NCBI GenBank assembly: GCA_949289345.1
Contig: CASENS010000008.1
Location: 21,198-85,197 of the forward strand
From: an uncultured Bacteroides sp.
GTDB lineage: Bacteria > Bacteroidota > Bacteroidia > Bacteroidales > Bacteroidaceae
Length of the DNA: 64,000 nucleotides
Direction of reading: 5' to 3'
The translations under genes and the position numbers were made by a program. Below the pieces are notes generated by a model, which saw only the letters and a list, made by a program, of their open reading frames with translations, did not search any database and had not been told where the DNA came from. Position 1 is the stretch's first letter; each line of letters opens with the position of its first letter. Shown one piece after another: positions 26,767 to 34,407 of the stretch.

Positions 26767-27621
26767 ATGAACCCGAAAGAGATAAAAGACGAAACACAAA
26801 GTCCTTTGAAGTTCATTTTCAATTATGAGAATGTATTCTACAGTTTCTTCTACGACGATACCGCTGCGTGCATCCATCGCTCGCGGGAGTATGCCATGAA
26901 CTATGTCTACTCAGGCGAGATGGTGCTGGACAACGGTAAGAAACAAATACATGTAGGCAAGGGCGAATGCGTTTTCATCCCCCGCGACCACCATATTACT
27001 ATGTATAAGAAGCCATGCGACGGCGAGCGCTATTGCGGCATCTTCTTGAGCTTCGTCCGCCAATTCTTGCGTGAAATGTACGCTTTGGGCGATTCCTACA
27101 GGGTTCCCGCTGATACGCCCAAGTTGAAGCCTGGTGTCATCAAGCTGCCCCAAACGGCGGAATTGACCAGCCTATTTGCGTCGCTCAGTCCCTTTTTTGA
27201 CCCGAAAGTGAAGCCTCAGAGTGACTTCATGCGCCTGAAGATGCAGGAAGGTCTTTTGGCATTGCTGCATATCGACCGACGCTTTGCTCCAACACTGTTT
27301 GACTTCAACGAACCGTGGAAGATAGACATCCTGGACTTCATGAACCGGAACTACATGTATGAGTTTACGCAAGAAGAACTGGCACACTACACGGGTCGGA
27401 GCCTGGCCACCTTCAAACGTGACTTCAAGAAGGTAAGCGAACTCACGCCGGAGAAGTGGCTCATTCGCAAGCGGCTGGAGGTGGCTTACGCCCTGATGCA
27501 GGAAGGTGGCAAGAAGATTGTGGACGTCTGTGCCAAAGTAGGATTCAAGAACCAGTCTCACTTCTCCACCGCCTTTAAAAAGCAATATGGCATCGCTCCC
27601 ACCTCCGTGGTCGTTTCTTGA
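26767..27621 (+). CDS. AraC-family transcriptional regulator
   Basis: The 284-residue cytoplasmic regulator has an N-terminal cupin-like sensing domain (YVYSGEMVLDNGKKQIHVGKG, CVFIPRDHHITMYK) and a C-terminal AraC/XylS DNA-binding domain of two helix-turn-helix units (FTQEELAHYTGRSLATFKRDF; IVDVCAKVGFKNQSHFSTAFK). The ligand and targets are unknown. It stands alone between the sigma operon and a DUF456 gene, both in the same direction, with its own promoter. Confidence 0.92.
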   Translation: MNPKEIKDETQSPLKFIFNYENVFYSFFYDDTAACIHRSREYAMNYVYSGEMVLDNGKKQIHVGKGECVFIPRDHHITMYKKPCDGERYCGIFLSFVRQFLREMYALGDSYRVPADTPKLKPGVIKLPQTAELTSLFASLSPFFDPKVKPQSDFMRLKMQEGLLALLHIDRRFAPTLFDFNEPWKIDILDFMNRNYMYEFTQEELAHYTGRSLATFKRDFKKVSELTPEKWLIRKRLEVAYALMQEGGKKIVDVCAKVGFKNQSHFSTAFKKQYGIAPTSVVVS

Positions 27622-27768
27622 TAAAATGGGGCTTCCCGGCAATCATCTTTGAGCCTCATAGGCAATGTGTGAAATATCCGTGCTATATATATGTGTATAT
27701 CAGTTGAAAAGGCCTTAAAGGAGTGAAAGATGTTTTTGGAGAACTTTTTTATTTCCGATTCTTTTTGA

Positions 27769-27777
27769 TATCTTTGC
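27769..27777 (+). promoter_or_regulatory. -7 promoter box for the DUF456 gene
   Basis: TATCTTTGC lies 13 nt before the ATG at 27791, giving a very short leader. Confidence 0.65.
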
Positions 27778-27790
27778 CATAAAAAGCATC

Positions 27791-28273
27791 ATGGCTGACA
27801 TACTTTTAATTATTCTCGGTTTCCTCTGTTTGTTGGGAGGGCTGGCAGGTTGCATACTCCCTGTCCTTCCCGGTCCGCCGTTGGCTTACGCAGGCATGCT
27901 GTTGCTCCATTTCACTGAGCGGGTACAATTCACCACAATCGAACTGATAGTGTGGCTTGTTTTGGTTGTCGTCATTCAAGTGCTCGACTATTTTGTCCCT
28001 TTGCTGGGAGCCAAATATAGTGGCGGAAGCCGTTGGGGAGAGCGTGGTTGCCTGGCGGGCACACTAATAGGACTGTTCTTCATGCCGTGGGGAATTATCA
28101 TAGGCCCGTTCTTAGGTGCTTTCATCGGCGAATTGGCAGGCGGGCGAGAGACTAAAGACGCATTACGTTCCGGCTTCGGTTCCTTGGTCGGTTTCCTGCT
28201 GGGCACGTTTATCAAGTGCGTTCTTTGCGGTTATTTCATCTGGAAGTTTGTAGGGGCATTGGTGGCGGCGTGA
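27791..28273 (+). CDS. DUF456 inner-membrane protein
   Basis: The 160-residue protein has about four membrane helices with glycine-rich hairpins, the pattern of DUF456: LPVLPGPPLAYAGMLLLHF near the start, LDYFVPLLGAKYSGGSRWG, and IIIGPFLGAFIGELAGGR. These resemble glycine-zipper membrane segments. Function is unknown. It is a single gene with its own promoter. Confidence 0.85.
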   Translation: MADILLIILGFLCLLGGLAGCILPVLPGPPLAYAGMLLLHFTERVQFTTIELIVWLVLVVVIQVLDYFVPLLGAKYSGGSRWGERGCLAGTLIGLFFMPWGIIIGPFLGAFIGELAGGRETKDALRSGFGSLVGFLLGTFIKCVLCGYFIWKFVGALVAA

Positions 28274-28353
28274 ATGTTTTAGTGTGAAACCGTTTGCATA
28301 GGCTGTGATTGCTTTTTGTGTTGAGTGAGCTTAATCCGTTTATGGGCAAATCG

Positions 28354-28361
28354 TATATTTG
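28354..28361 (+). promoter_or_regulatory. -7 promoter box for the amylase
   Basis: TATATTTG matches TAnnTTTG and lies about 20 nt before the chosen ATG at 28383. It also argues against a start at 28359. Confidence 0.55.
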
Positions 28362-28382
28362 TTCATCTTAAAATTTACGCTT

Positions 28383-30461
28383 ATGAATGGAAAAAGCAAC
28401 AGACTTTATTGGCTCCTGTTCTTAGCGGGAGTTTTCTTCCTGTCGTTTGTCTCGTGTAGCGACGACAATCCTGTGACACCCGAACCTGAACCGGTTCCGG
28501 AACCTCAGCCAGAGGTGGAGTGGAAAACCTTGACGGCTGCCCCGGCAGAATGGGATGGAGAGAAGCGGGGAAACATTTCTTATCAACTTCTGATTTACTC
28601 TTTTGCAGACAGTAATGGGGACGGATGCGGCGATTTGCAGGGTGTGATTGATAAGTTGGATTATCTGGATGCGCTGGGCGTGCAAGCGCTTTGGTTGTCG
28701 CCTGTTCATCCGTCAATGTCTTATCACGGATATGACGTGACGGACCATGCCACGGTCAATCCGGCATATGGCACAATGGCCGATTTTGAACGATTGGTGT
28801 CGGAAGCTCATCAGCGTGACATCAGGATTTATCTGGATTATGTAATGAACCATACAGGAAAGGACCATCCTTGGTTTATGGATGCCAAAACTTCGACGGA
28901 TAGTCCGTATAGGCATTATTACATCTTTTCCCAAGACCCGCAGGCGGACATTGCGGTGGGCAACATCCCAATGATTGCTACGGAAGGCAGTGCCGGATAT
29001 AATGCGGGAGAATGGTTTGCTGCGGCTTCGGATGAGAGTCTGGTGAAAGGTTGTTATAAGTTTGTGCTTGACTGGTCGGACGCATCGCGCCCTACAGTGA
29101 CAGTAACAGAGGCCGAGGTGCCTGATGCGGATAATCACGATGGAGGAACCGAAGGCGCGAAATACTTGTATTACGGTGACGGAGTGTGTAAGAAGTTTTA
29201 TCATCGTGGCGGTGAGCTGTATGAACTGACCGTGGATTTCGTTTCGGACTGGGGATTTCTGATAAGGACAAGCAATGACCCGTCGTGGCCGTCGGGAACC
29301 AAATATGGAGCGCCAACGGGAGAAAAGCTGACGTTGGGTGAAGCTTTTGTGCTGGATAATCGGCAGGCGGCTGATATTAAGTTCGATTTTATGCAGGCGT
29401 GGTACTATCATTCGCATTTCTGTACCGATTGGTTTGCCGACCTGAATTACGGGCCGGTGGAGGATGTGACTTCCAATTCCGTGTATCAAGCAATGACAGG
29501 AATGGCAAAAGCATGGGTAGACCGTGACGTAGACGGTTTGCGGCTGGATGCGGTGAAGCATATCTACCACAACGCGACATCGGATGAAAACCCTCGTTTC
29601 CTGAAAACGTTTTATGAGGAAATGAATGCATATTATAAGCAGAACGGTCATGCGGATGATTTCTACATGGTGGGCGAAGTACTTTCTGAGCATGATGAGG
29701 TGGCTCCATACTATGCCGCTCTTCCTGCCTTGTTCGATTTCTCTTTCTGGTATCGGTTGGAGTGGGCCATCAACAACAGTACCGGATGCTATTTCGCTAA
29801 AAACATTATGGACTATCGACAGGAATATGCAGGCTATCGTTCCGACTACATAGAGGCTATCAAGCTCGCCAATCACGATGAAGACCGTGCGGCTTCCAAG
29901 CTGGGACGCTCAATGTCCAAGTGTAAGCTGGCTGCGGCTGTGCTCTTGACTATGCCGGGAGCGCCTTATATATATTATGGTGAAGAGTTGGGTCTGTATG
30001 GCACAAAAGAGAGGGGCGACGAGTATGTGCGTGGCCCGATGCTGTGGGGCGACGCGTCGACAACGGCTTATACAGACAAGATAGACGCTTCAGTGGCCTC
30101 GAACGTGAAGGCTGTGACCGAACAACGCCAGGATGAGACTTCTTTATTGAATACTTATCTGACTTTTATAGAGTTGCGCAATACTTATCCCGCTATGGCC
30201 GAAGGTGATTTGACCCGGCATGCGGTGTACAACGATCAAAGCGATGAGGCTTACAGGCAGATTGCCGCTTGGTATCGGACAGCCGGTGACGAGCAGATGC
30301 TGGTCATTCATAACTTTGGGAGTCCTGCCGTTCAATTTCCTTTGGAGGATGACATTTCGCGTCCGGTAGCGGTTTCCGGTGAGGTGGAGCAGCGCATGAT
30401 TGATGGGGAAACTTTCCTAAGACTGGGCGGCTATGCTTCAGCTGTGTTTAAAGTGAAGTGA
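28383..30461 (+). CDS. SusG-like surface alpha-amylase lipoprotein (GH13) with inserted CBM58-like domain
   Basis: From the ATG at 28383 the protein has 692 residues, the length of Bacteroides SusG. The lipobox LSFVSC anchors it to the outer membrane. The GH13 catalytic residues are Asp389 (DGLRLDA), Glu432 (VGEVLS) and Asp499 (NHDED), each one position from SusG. Between about 195 and 330 the barrel is interrupted by an insert (KFVLDWSDASRPTVTV, LTVDFVSDWGFLIRTS) that corresponds to the CBM58 starch-binding domain. It should cut starch at the cell surface. No SusC/SusD genes are adjacent. Confidence 0.92.
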   Translation: MNGKSNRLYWLLFLAGVFFLSFVSCSDDNPVTPEPEPVPEPQPEVEWKTLTAAPAEWDGEKRGNISYQLLIYSFADSNGDGCGDLQGVIDKLDYLDALGVQALWLSPVHPSMSYHGYDVTDHATVNPAYGTMADFERLVSEAHQRDIRIYLDYVMNHTGKDHPWFMDAKTSTDSPYRHYYIFSQDPQADIAVGNIPMIATEGSAGYNAGEWFAAASDESLVKGCYKFVLDWSDASRPTVTVTEAEVPDADNHDGGTEGAKYLYYGDGVCKKFYHRGGELYELTVDFVSDWGFLIRTSNDPSWPSGTKYGAPTGEKLTLGEAFVLDNRQAADIKFDFMQAWYYHSHFCTDWFADLNYGPVEDVTSNSVYQAMTGMAKAWVDRDVDGLRLDAVKHIYHNATSDENPRFLKTFYEEMNAYYKQNGHADDFYMVGEVLSEHDEVAPYYAALPALFDFSFWYRLEWAINNSTGCYFAKNIMDYRQEYAGYRSDYIEAIKLANHDEDRAASKLGRSMSKCKLAAAVLLTMPGAPYIYYGEELGLYGTKERGDEYVRGPMLWGDASTTAYTDKIDASVASNVKAVTEQRQDETSLLNTYLTFIELRNTYPAMAEGDLTRHAVYNDQSDEAYRQIAAWYRTAGDEQMLVIHNFGSPAVQFPLEDDISRPVAVSGEVEQRMIDGETFLRLGGYASAVFKVK

Positions 30462-30467
30462 AATCGT

Positions 30468-31457
30468 TTACCTGTATATCCAGTTCAGCACCCGATTAAG
30501 CCATTCCCAACGGAAGCGAAACCATCGCCGGGTGCTGATTTGTTTTCCTCCGAAGCGTAGTACAAACTCGCGGTAGCTATGCTTTTGGAAAGGCAGGCCT
30601 ACGTCAATGAATTCCAAGTGCCGGTAGCCACGCTCCTTGGCGTCAGTCAGCGCTTTCCATACGGCCAGTACGCCGGGATAGAGTAGGGCATGGCTCTTGC
30701 GCATACCGCCGGAGAACCACAGGTAGGCGTTGTCTCCGGAGTAGATACAGGCACTTCCTCCGATAATGCGTTGCTTGTGTAGCACGATGAAGATGCGGCT
30801 TCGCGATTCGTCGGCGTCGGCCGCATGCTTTGTCAGTTGCTGGAAGAACTCCCGACTGGGGAAGTGGCGGCGTATTTTCCAGGAATAGATGTGGTGCAGC
30901 ATGTGGGCAAACTGGGTCACTTCTTCTGCATTTCGGGCTTCGCGCACTTCGGCCCCATTCTTTAATCCTTTCTTTATTTGCCGGATGCGCGAGGGGCTGA
31001 AACGGTCTTCTGCATGGGCTACGTTGTGCAGCGAGTTGCGCACGCGCATCCAGTTGATGGGAAAATAGTGACAGGAGCGGAACGAGCGATAGCCGAAGCG
31101 TGCGTCCGGCAGATTACGGAATTCAATGAGGAAAGTATTGCGTATGGCTTCGTCGGTTAGGCGTTGCAGCATGTCGTTGAATACGGCTTCGCGGTTAATG
31201 CCTTCGGACAGGTATTCACCAGTGCCGAACACCTCGCATCGCTTGATGATGGCAGGCGGAAACAGGCGGACACTCTGACGTATGGTGCCCAGCAGCTTTG
31301 CCACAGGCTTTCCGTCGAGGCTGGCCACAATGAGCAATGGGTCATATCCCGGTGTCGCTTCGTAGATGCGGAACAAGGCCGTAGAGTGGAACGTGTCGTT
31401 TCCCGGCAGGGCCGGAATGTCGTTTCCCCGATAATATGTCGTGAGTTTCAATGGCAT
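30468..31457 (-). CDS. GNAT/FemAB-like acyltransferase
   Basis: The 329-residue protein has two GNAT-like halves. The second half shows the BioF2-like pattern RIFIVLHKQRIIGGSACIYS, AYLWFSGG and YRHLEFIDVG. Such proteins transfer acyl or aminoacyl groups to cell-wall, lipid or polysaccharide precursors; the substrate is unknown. The frame extends to a TTG at 31466, which would lie in the -7 box, so the ATG at 31457 is used. It is divergent from the nitroreductase operon. Confidence 0.72.
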   Translation of the reverse strand: MPLKLTTYYRGNDIPALPGNDTFHSTALFRIYEATPGYDPLLIVASLDGKPVAKLLGTIRQSVRLFPPAIIKRCEVFGTGEYLSEGINREAVFNDMLQRLTDEAIRNTFLIEFRNLPDARFGYRSFRSCHYFPINWMRVRNSLHNVAHAEDRFSPSRIRQIKKGLKNGAEVREARNAEEVTQFAHMLHHIYSWKIRRHFPSREFFQQLTKHAADADESRSRIFIVLHKQRIIGGSACIYSGDNAYLWFSGGMRKSHALLYPGVLAVWKALTDAKERGYRHLEFIDVGLPFQKHSYREFVLRFGGKQISTRRWFRFRWEWLNRVLNWIYR

Positions 31458-31462
31458 CAACC

Positions 31463-31471
31463 GCAAATTTA
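31463..31471 (-). promoter_or_regulatory. -7 promoter box for the acyltransferase
   Basis: The minus strand reads TAAATTTGC only 6 nt before the ATG, so the transcript would be nearly leaderless. It is 13 bp from the divergent -7 box at 31485. Confidence 0.5.
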
Positions 31472-31484
31472 GAAAATAATCTTG

Positions 31485-31493
31485 TATCTTTGC
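31485..31493 (+). promoter_or_regulatory. -7 promoter box for the nitroreductase-kdsC-maf operon
   Basis: TATCTTTGC lies 22 nt before the ATG at 31516. Confidence 0.7.
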
Positions 31494-31515
31494 AACGTTT
31501 GTTTAAAATTTAATT

Positions 31516-32079
31516 ATGGAAAGCTTTAGCGAATTGATAAAGAACCGGCGCAGCATGCGCAAGTTTACAACGGAAGAACTGACGCAGGATGAAGTGGTGG
31601 CCTTGATGAAGGCTGCTTTGATGGCTCCTACCTCGAAGCGCAGTAACTCATGGCAATTTGTAGTGGTGGATGACAAGGAAACTTTGAAACGCTTGTCCAT
31701 GTGCAAGGCTCAGGCAGCCCAATTTATAGCCGATGCCGCGTTGGCTGTAGTGGTGACGGCTGATCCGTTGGTCAGTGACGTGTGGATAGAAGACGCCTCT
31801 GTCGCTTCAATCTATTTGCAACTTCAGGCCGAGGATTTGGGATTGGGCAGTTGCTGGGTGCAGGTGCGTGAGCGTATGGCTCCTTCGGGCATTCCTGCTG
31901 CCGACTACGTGCGTGAAGTGCTGGACATTCCCTTGCAGCTCCAAGTGCTCAGTATCATAGCCATCGGCCACAAAGGCATGGAGCGCAAGCCTTTTAACGA
32001 AGAGCATCTGCAATGGGAGAAAATCCATCTGAACAAGTACGGAGGAAACGGCGATGAGCGCGGCGAGAGCGAACAATAA
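31516..32079 (+). CDS. Nitroreductase-family FMN oxidoreductase
   Basis: The 187-residue flavoprotein has the nitroreductase start FSELIKNRRSMRKF, the FMN-binding MAPTSKRSNSWQFVVV and the LGSCW motif near the dimer interface. Family members reduce nitroaromatics, quinones or flavins with NAD(P)H; the natural substrate is not evident. It is the first gene of a tight operon and its 3' end overlaps the next start by 26 bp. Confidence 0.9.
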   Translation: MESFSELIKNRRSMRKFTTEELTQDEVVALMKAALMAPTSKRSNSWQFVVVDDKETLKRLSMCKAQAAQFIADAALAVVVTADPLVSDVWIEDASVASIYLQLQAEDLGLGSCWVQVRERMAPSGIPAADYVREVLDIPLQLQVLSIIAIGHKGMERKPFNEEHLQWEKIHLNKYGGNGDERGESEQ

Positions 32080-32389
32080 CAGCGACACATATAAAGCCAC
32101 GGGAGTGACGCTGATGGTATTCGGTGTGCTCTATCTGATAGACAAGCTGGTTCATTTCGCTTCCATGGGCCTGCCGTGGGTGATGAATAAAGATAATTTC
32201 CTGCTTTATACAGCGGTGATTTTTCTCCTGTTCAAGCACGACAAGTCCGTAGGGCTGGTGCTGGCCGGCCTTTGGCTGGTGCTGAATTTTGGCTTGATAA
32301 CGGCTTTGTTGGGCACTATGTCGGCCTATCTCTTGCCTGTGGCATTGTTGCTCATAGGCATTATCTTGTATTTTGTAGCTGCGAGGTGA
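32054..32389 (+). CDS. Small inner-membrane protein of unknown function
   Basis: The 111-residue protein has three or four hydrophobic helices (GVTLMVFGVLYLIDKLV, NFLLYTAVIFLLF, GLVLAGLWLVLNFGLI, LPVALLLIGIILYF) and short polar ends. I recognise no catalytic motif. Its start lies inside the nitroreductase gene, and the next gene starts 5 bp after its stop, so it is translated as part of the operon. Confidence 0.75.
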   Translation: MSAARANNNSDTYKATGVTLMVFGVLYLIDKLVHFASMGLPWVMNKDNFLLYTAVIFLLFKHDKSVGLVLAGLWLVLNFGLITALLGTMSAYLLPVALLLIGIILYFVAAR

Positions 32390-32394
32390 TATTT

Positions 32395-33183
32395 ATGAAA
32401 AGAAGTATAGAAGATACATCGATTGCATTTATCGGTGCGGGAAACCTGGCCACCAACTTGGCCGTCGCACTTTATAAGAAAGGATTTCGAGTCGTACAGA
32501 TATACAGTCGTACGGAAGAGTCGGCCGGAAAGCTGGCTCAAGCCGTGGAAGCCTCTTGTACCACCGATTTGAACGAAGTGGTGACCGACGCCCAACTCTA
32601 TGTGGTGTCGCTCAAGGATGACGCTTTCTTAGAGTTGCTTCCCCGGATGGTGGGAGGAAGGGGACAAGGATTGTGGGTGCATACCGCAGGCAGCATTTCC
32701 ATGAATGTTTGGCAAGGGCAGGCCGAACGCTTCGGCGTGTTCTATCCGATGCAGACTTTTACCAAGGCCCGTCTGGTGGACTTCCGCGAGATACCCGTCT
32801 TTGTGGAAAGCAACTCGGAGGCCGATACCCGGTTTTTGAAAAACATAGCCGCCGCATTGTCCGGTTGTGTTTACGAGTGCACTTCCGAAGAACGGCAAAG
32901 CCTTCACCTGGCGGCCGTATTTGCCTGCAATTTTACCAATCACATGTATGCTTTGGCTTCCCGTCTGTTGGCCAAGTACAATTTGCCTTTCGAAGCCATG
33001 CTGCCCTTGATTGATGAAACGGCCCGCAAGGTACACGCCATGAATCCGCAGGCGGCTCAAACAGGCCCTGCCGTGCGCTACGACCGACAGGTGATAGACA
33101 AACACCTGGCTATGTTGTCCGACGAGCCTGAGATGCGGCAGATATACCGTTTGTTGAGCGAGAGCATTCATCGTCTTTCCTAA
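32395..33183 (+). CDS. Rossmann-fold NADP oxidoreductase-like protein with DUF2520
   Basis: The 262-residue protein begins with a nucleotide-binding fold ([21 protein letters not shown]) and has a C-terminal DUF2520 helical domain ([19 protein letters not shown]). It resembles imidazole- and F420-dependent or pyrroline-5-carboxylate reductase-like enzymes, but the substrate is unknown. The start is the ATG at 32395, 5 bp after the membrane gene. It lies directly before kdsC in what looks like a conserved operon. Confidence 0.85.
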   Translation: MKRSIEDTSIAFIGAGNLATNLAVALYKKGFRVVQIYSRTEESAGKLAQAVEASCTTDLNEVVTDAQLYVVSLKDDAFLELLPRMVGGRGQGLWVHTAGSISMNVWQGQAERFGVFYPMQTFTKARLVDFREIPVFVESNSEADTRFLKNIAAALSGCVYECTSEERQSLHLAAVFACNFTNHMYALASRLLAKYNLPFEAMLPLIDETARKVHAMNPQAAQTGPAVRYDRQVIDKHLAMLSDEPEMRQIYRLLSESIHRLS

Positions 33184-33197
33184 TTGTTCCCTATACA

Positions 33198-33728
33198 ATG
33201 AGTACCATTAATTATGATTTGAAGAAAATACGCGCTTTGCTTTTTGATGTGGATGGCGTGCTGAGTGCCAATGTCATTCCGATGAGTCCGGAGGGGGAAC
33301 CGATGCGGACTGTCAACATCAAAGATGGCTATTCGCTGCATTTGGCGGCAAAAATGGGGATGAAGTTAGGTATCATCACCGGCGGAAGGACCGAAGCTGT
33401 GCGTAAGCGTTTCTTGGCTTTGGGATTGAAGGAAGAGGATATTTATTTAGGCTCGTCGGTCAAGATACACGATTATCGTGATTTCCGTGACCGCCACGGG
33501 CTGAAGGATGAGGAAATTCTCTACGTGGGCGATGACATACCGGATTTGGAGGTGATGCGCGCGTGTGGCCTTCCCTGTTGTCCCCGTGATGCGGCTCCCG
33601 AGGTTAAGGCCGCGGCACGCTATATTTCGTATGCCGATGGAGGCTGTGGAGTAGGTCGTGACGTGGTGGAGCAGGTATTGAAGGTGCATGGCTTGTGGCT
33701 GGCGGATGAGCGGGCTTTTGGATGGTAA
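33198..33728 (+). CDS. kdsC: 3-deoxy-D-manno-octulosonate 8-phosphate phosphatase (KdsC-type HAD)
   Basis: The 176-residue HAD phosphatase has motif [11 protein letters not shown] (Asp17, Asp19), the KDGYSL element, [11 protein letters not shown] with the motif II serine/threonine, and motif [14 protein letters not shown]. The small cap-less form and the KDGYSLHL pattern identify the KdsC/YrbI type, which makes Kdo for lipopolysaccharide. It lies between the DUF2520 gene and maf. Confidence 0.88.
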   Translation: MSTINYDLKKIRALLFDVDGVLSANVIPMSPEGEPMRTVNIKDGYSLHLAAKMGMKLGIITGGRTEAVRKRFLALGLKEEDIYLGSSVKIHDYRDFRDRHGLKDEEILYVGDDIPDLEVMRACGLPCCPRDAAPEVKAAARYISYADGGCGVGRDVVEQVLKVHGLWLADERAFGW

Positions 33729-33777
33729 GCCAGTCGGGCACCCCCGACACGATACAATGAATATAAACCTGATGAAT

Positions 33778-34362
33778 ATGCTGGATCATTTAAAGAAATA
33801 TAAGATTATATTAGCGAGCAATTCCCCCCGTCGTAAAGATTTGCTTTCGGGGCTTGGGATAGAATATGAGGTACGTACGTTGCCCGATGTGGATGAGTCT
33901 TATCCTGGAACGTTGCGGGGTGGGGATATACCGCTGTATATAGCGCGTGAGAAAGCGGCCGCTTACCGCGAGTTGTTGCGGCCGGACGAATTGATGATAA
34001 CGGCGGATACCATTGTGTGGCTGGACGGACATGTGTTAGGCAAGCCGTGCGACCGGGAAGATGCTTTGCGTATGTTGCGTGACATGTCGGGACGGACGCA
34101 TGAAGTCTTTACTGGGGTATGCCTCACCACTGTCGCCTGGCAGCGTAGCTTCACGTCGCGGACGGAGGTCCGTTTCGCTTCCTTGACGGAAGAGGAAATC
34201 GGCTGGTACGTGGACAGGTATCGGCCGATGGACAAGGCTGGCGCGTACGGTGTGCAGGAATGGATCGGTTATATAGGTGTGGAGTATATTGCAGGCAGTT
34301 ATTTCAATATAATGGGATTGCCTGTGCAGCGGTTGTATCGCGAACTGAAGAGCGTGGAGTAA
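33778..34362 (+). CDS. maf: Maf-type nucleotide pyrophosphatase
   Basis: The 194-residue protein has the Maf signature ILASNSPRRKDLL, the catalytic region ITADTIVW and the C-terminal KAGAYGVQEW and YFNIMGLPV. Maf enzymes hydrolyse dTTP, UTP or modified nucleotides and can affect septum formation. The frame is open upstream; the ATG at 33778 (MLDHLKKYK) fits the family start, with 33772 an alternative. It is the last gene of the operon. Confidence 0.9.
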   Translation: MLDHLKKYKIILASNSPRRKDLLSGLGIEYEVRTLPDVDESYPGTLRGGDIPLYIAREKAAAYRELLRPDELMITADTIVWLDGHVLGKPCDREDALRMLRDMSGRTHEVFTGVCLTTVAWQRSFTSRTEVRFASLTEEEIGWYVDRYRPMDKAGAYGVQEWIGYIGVEYIAGSYFNIMGLPVQRLYRELKSVE

Positions 34363-34389
34363 GGAGGGGGGGGCGCGTTCCCCTCCCTT
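34361..34389. terminator. G+C-rich hairpin between convergent genes maf and the TPR gene
   Basis: AAGGAGGGG and CCCCTCCCTT nearly pair across a short G+C-rich loop immediately after the maf stop. It could stop transcription from both sides. Confidence 0.5.
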
Positions 34390-34407
34390 CCGTCGTTCTT
34401 GTGGATT

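Noticed and set aside
28713-29876. 387-codon minus-strand frame inside the amylase gene
   Set aside because: It has no recognisable domain and lies fully opposite the SusG-like gene.
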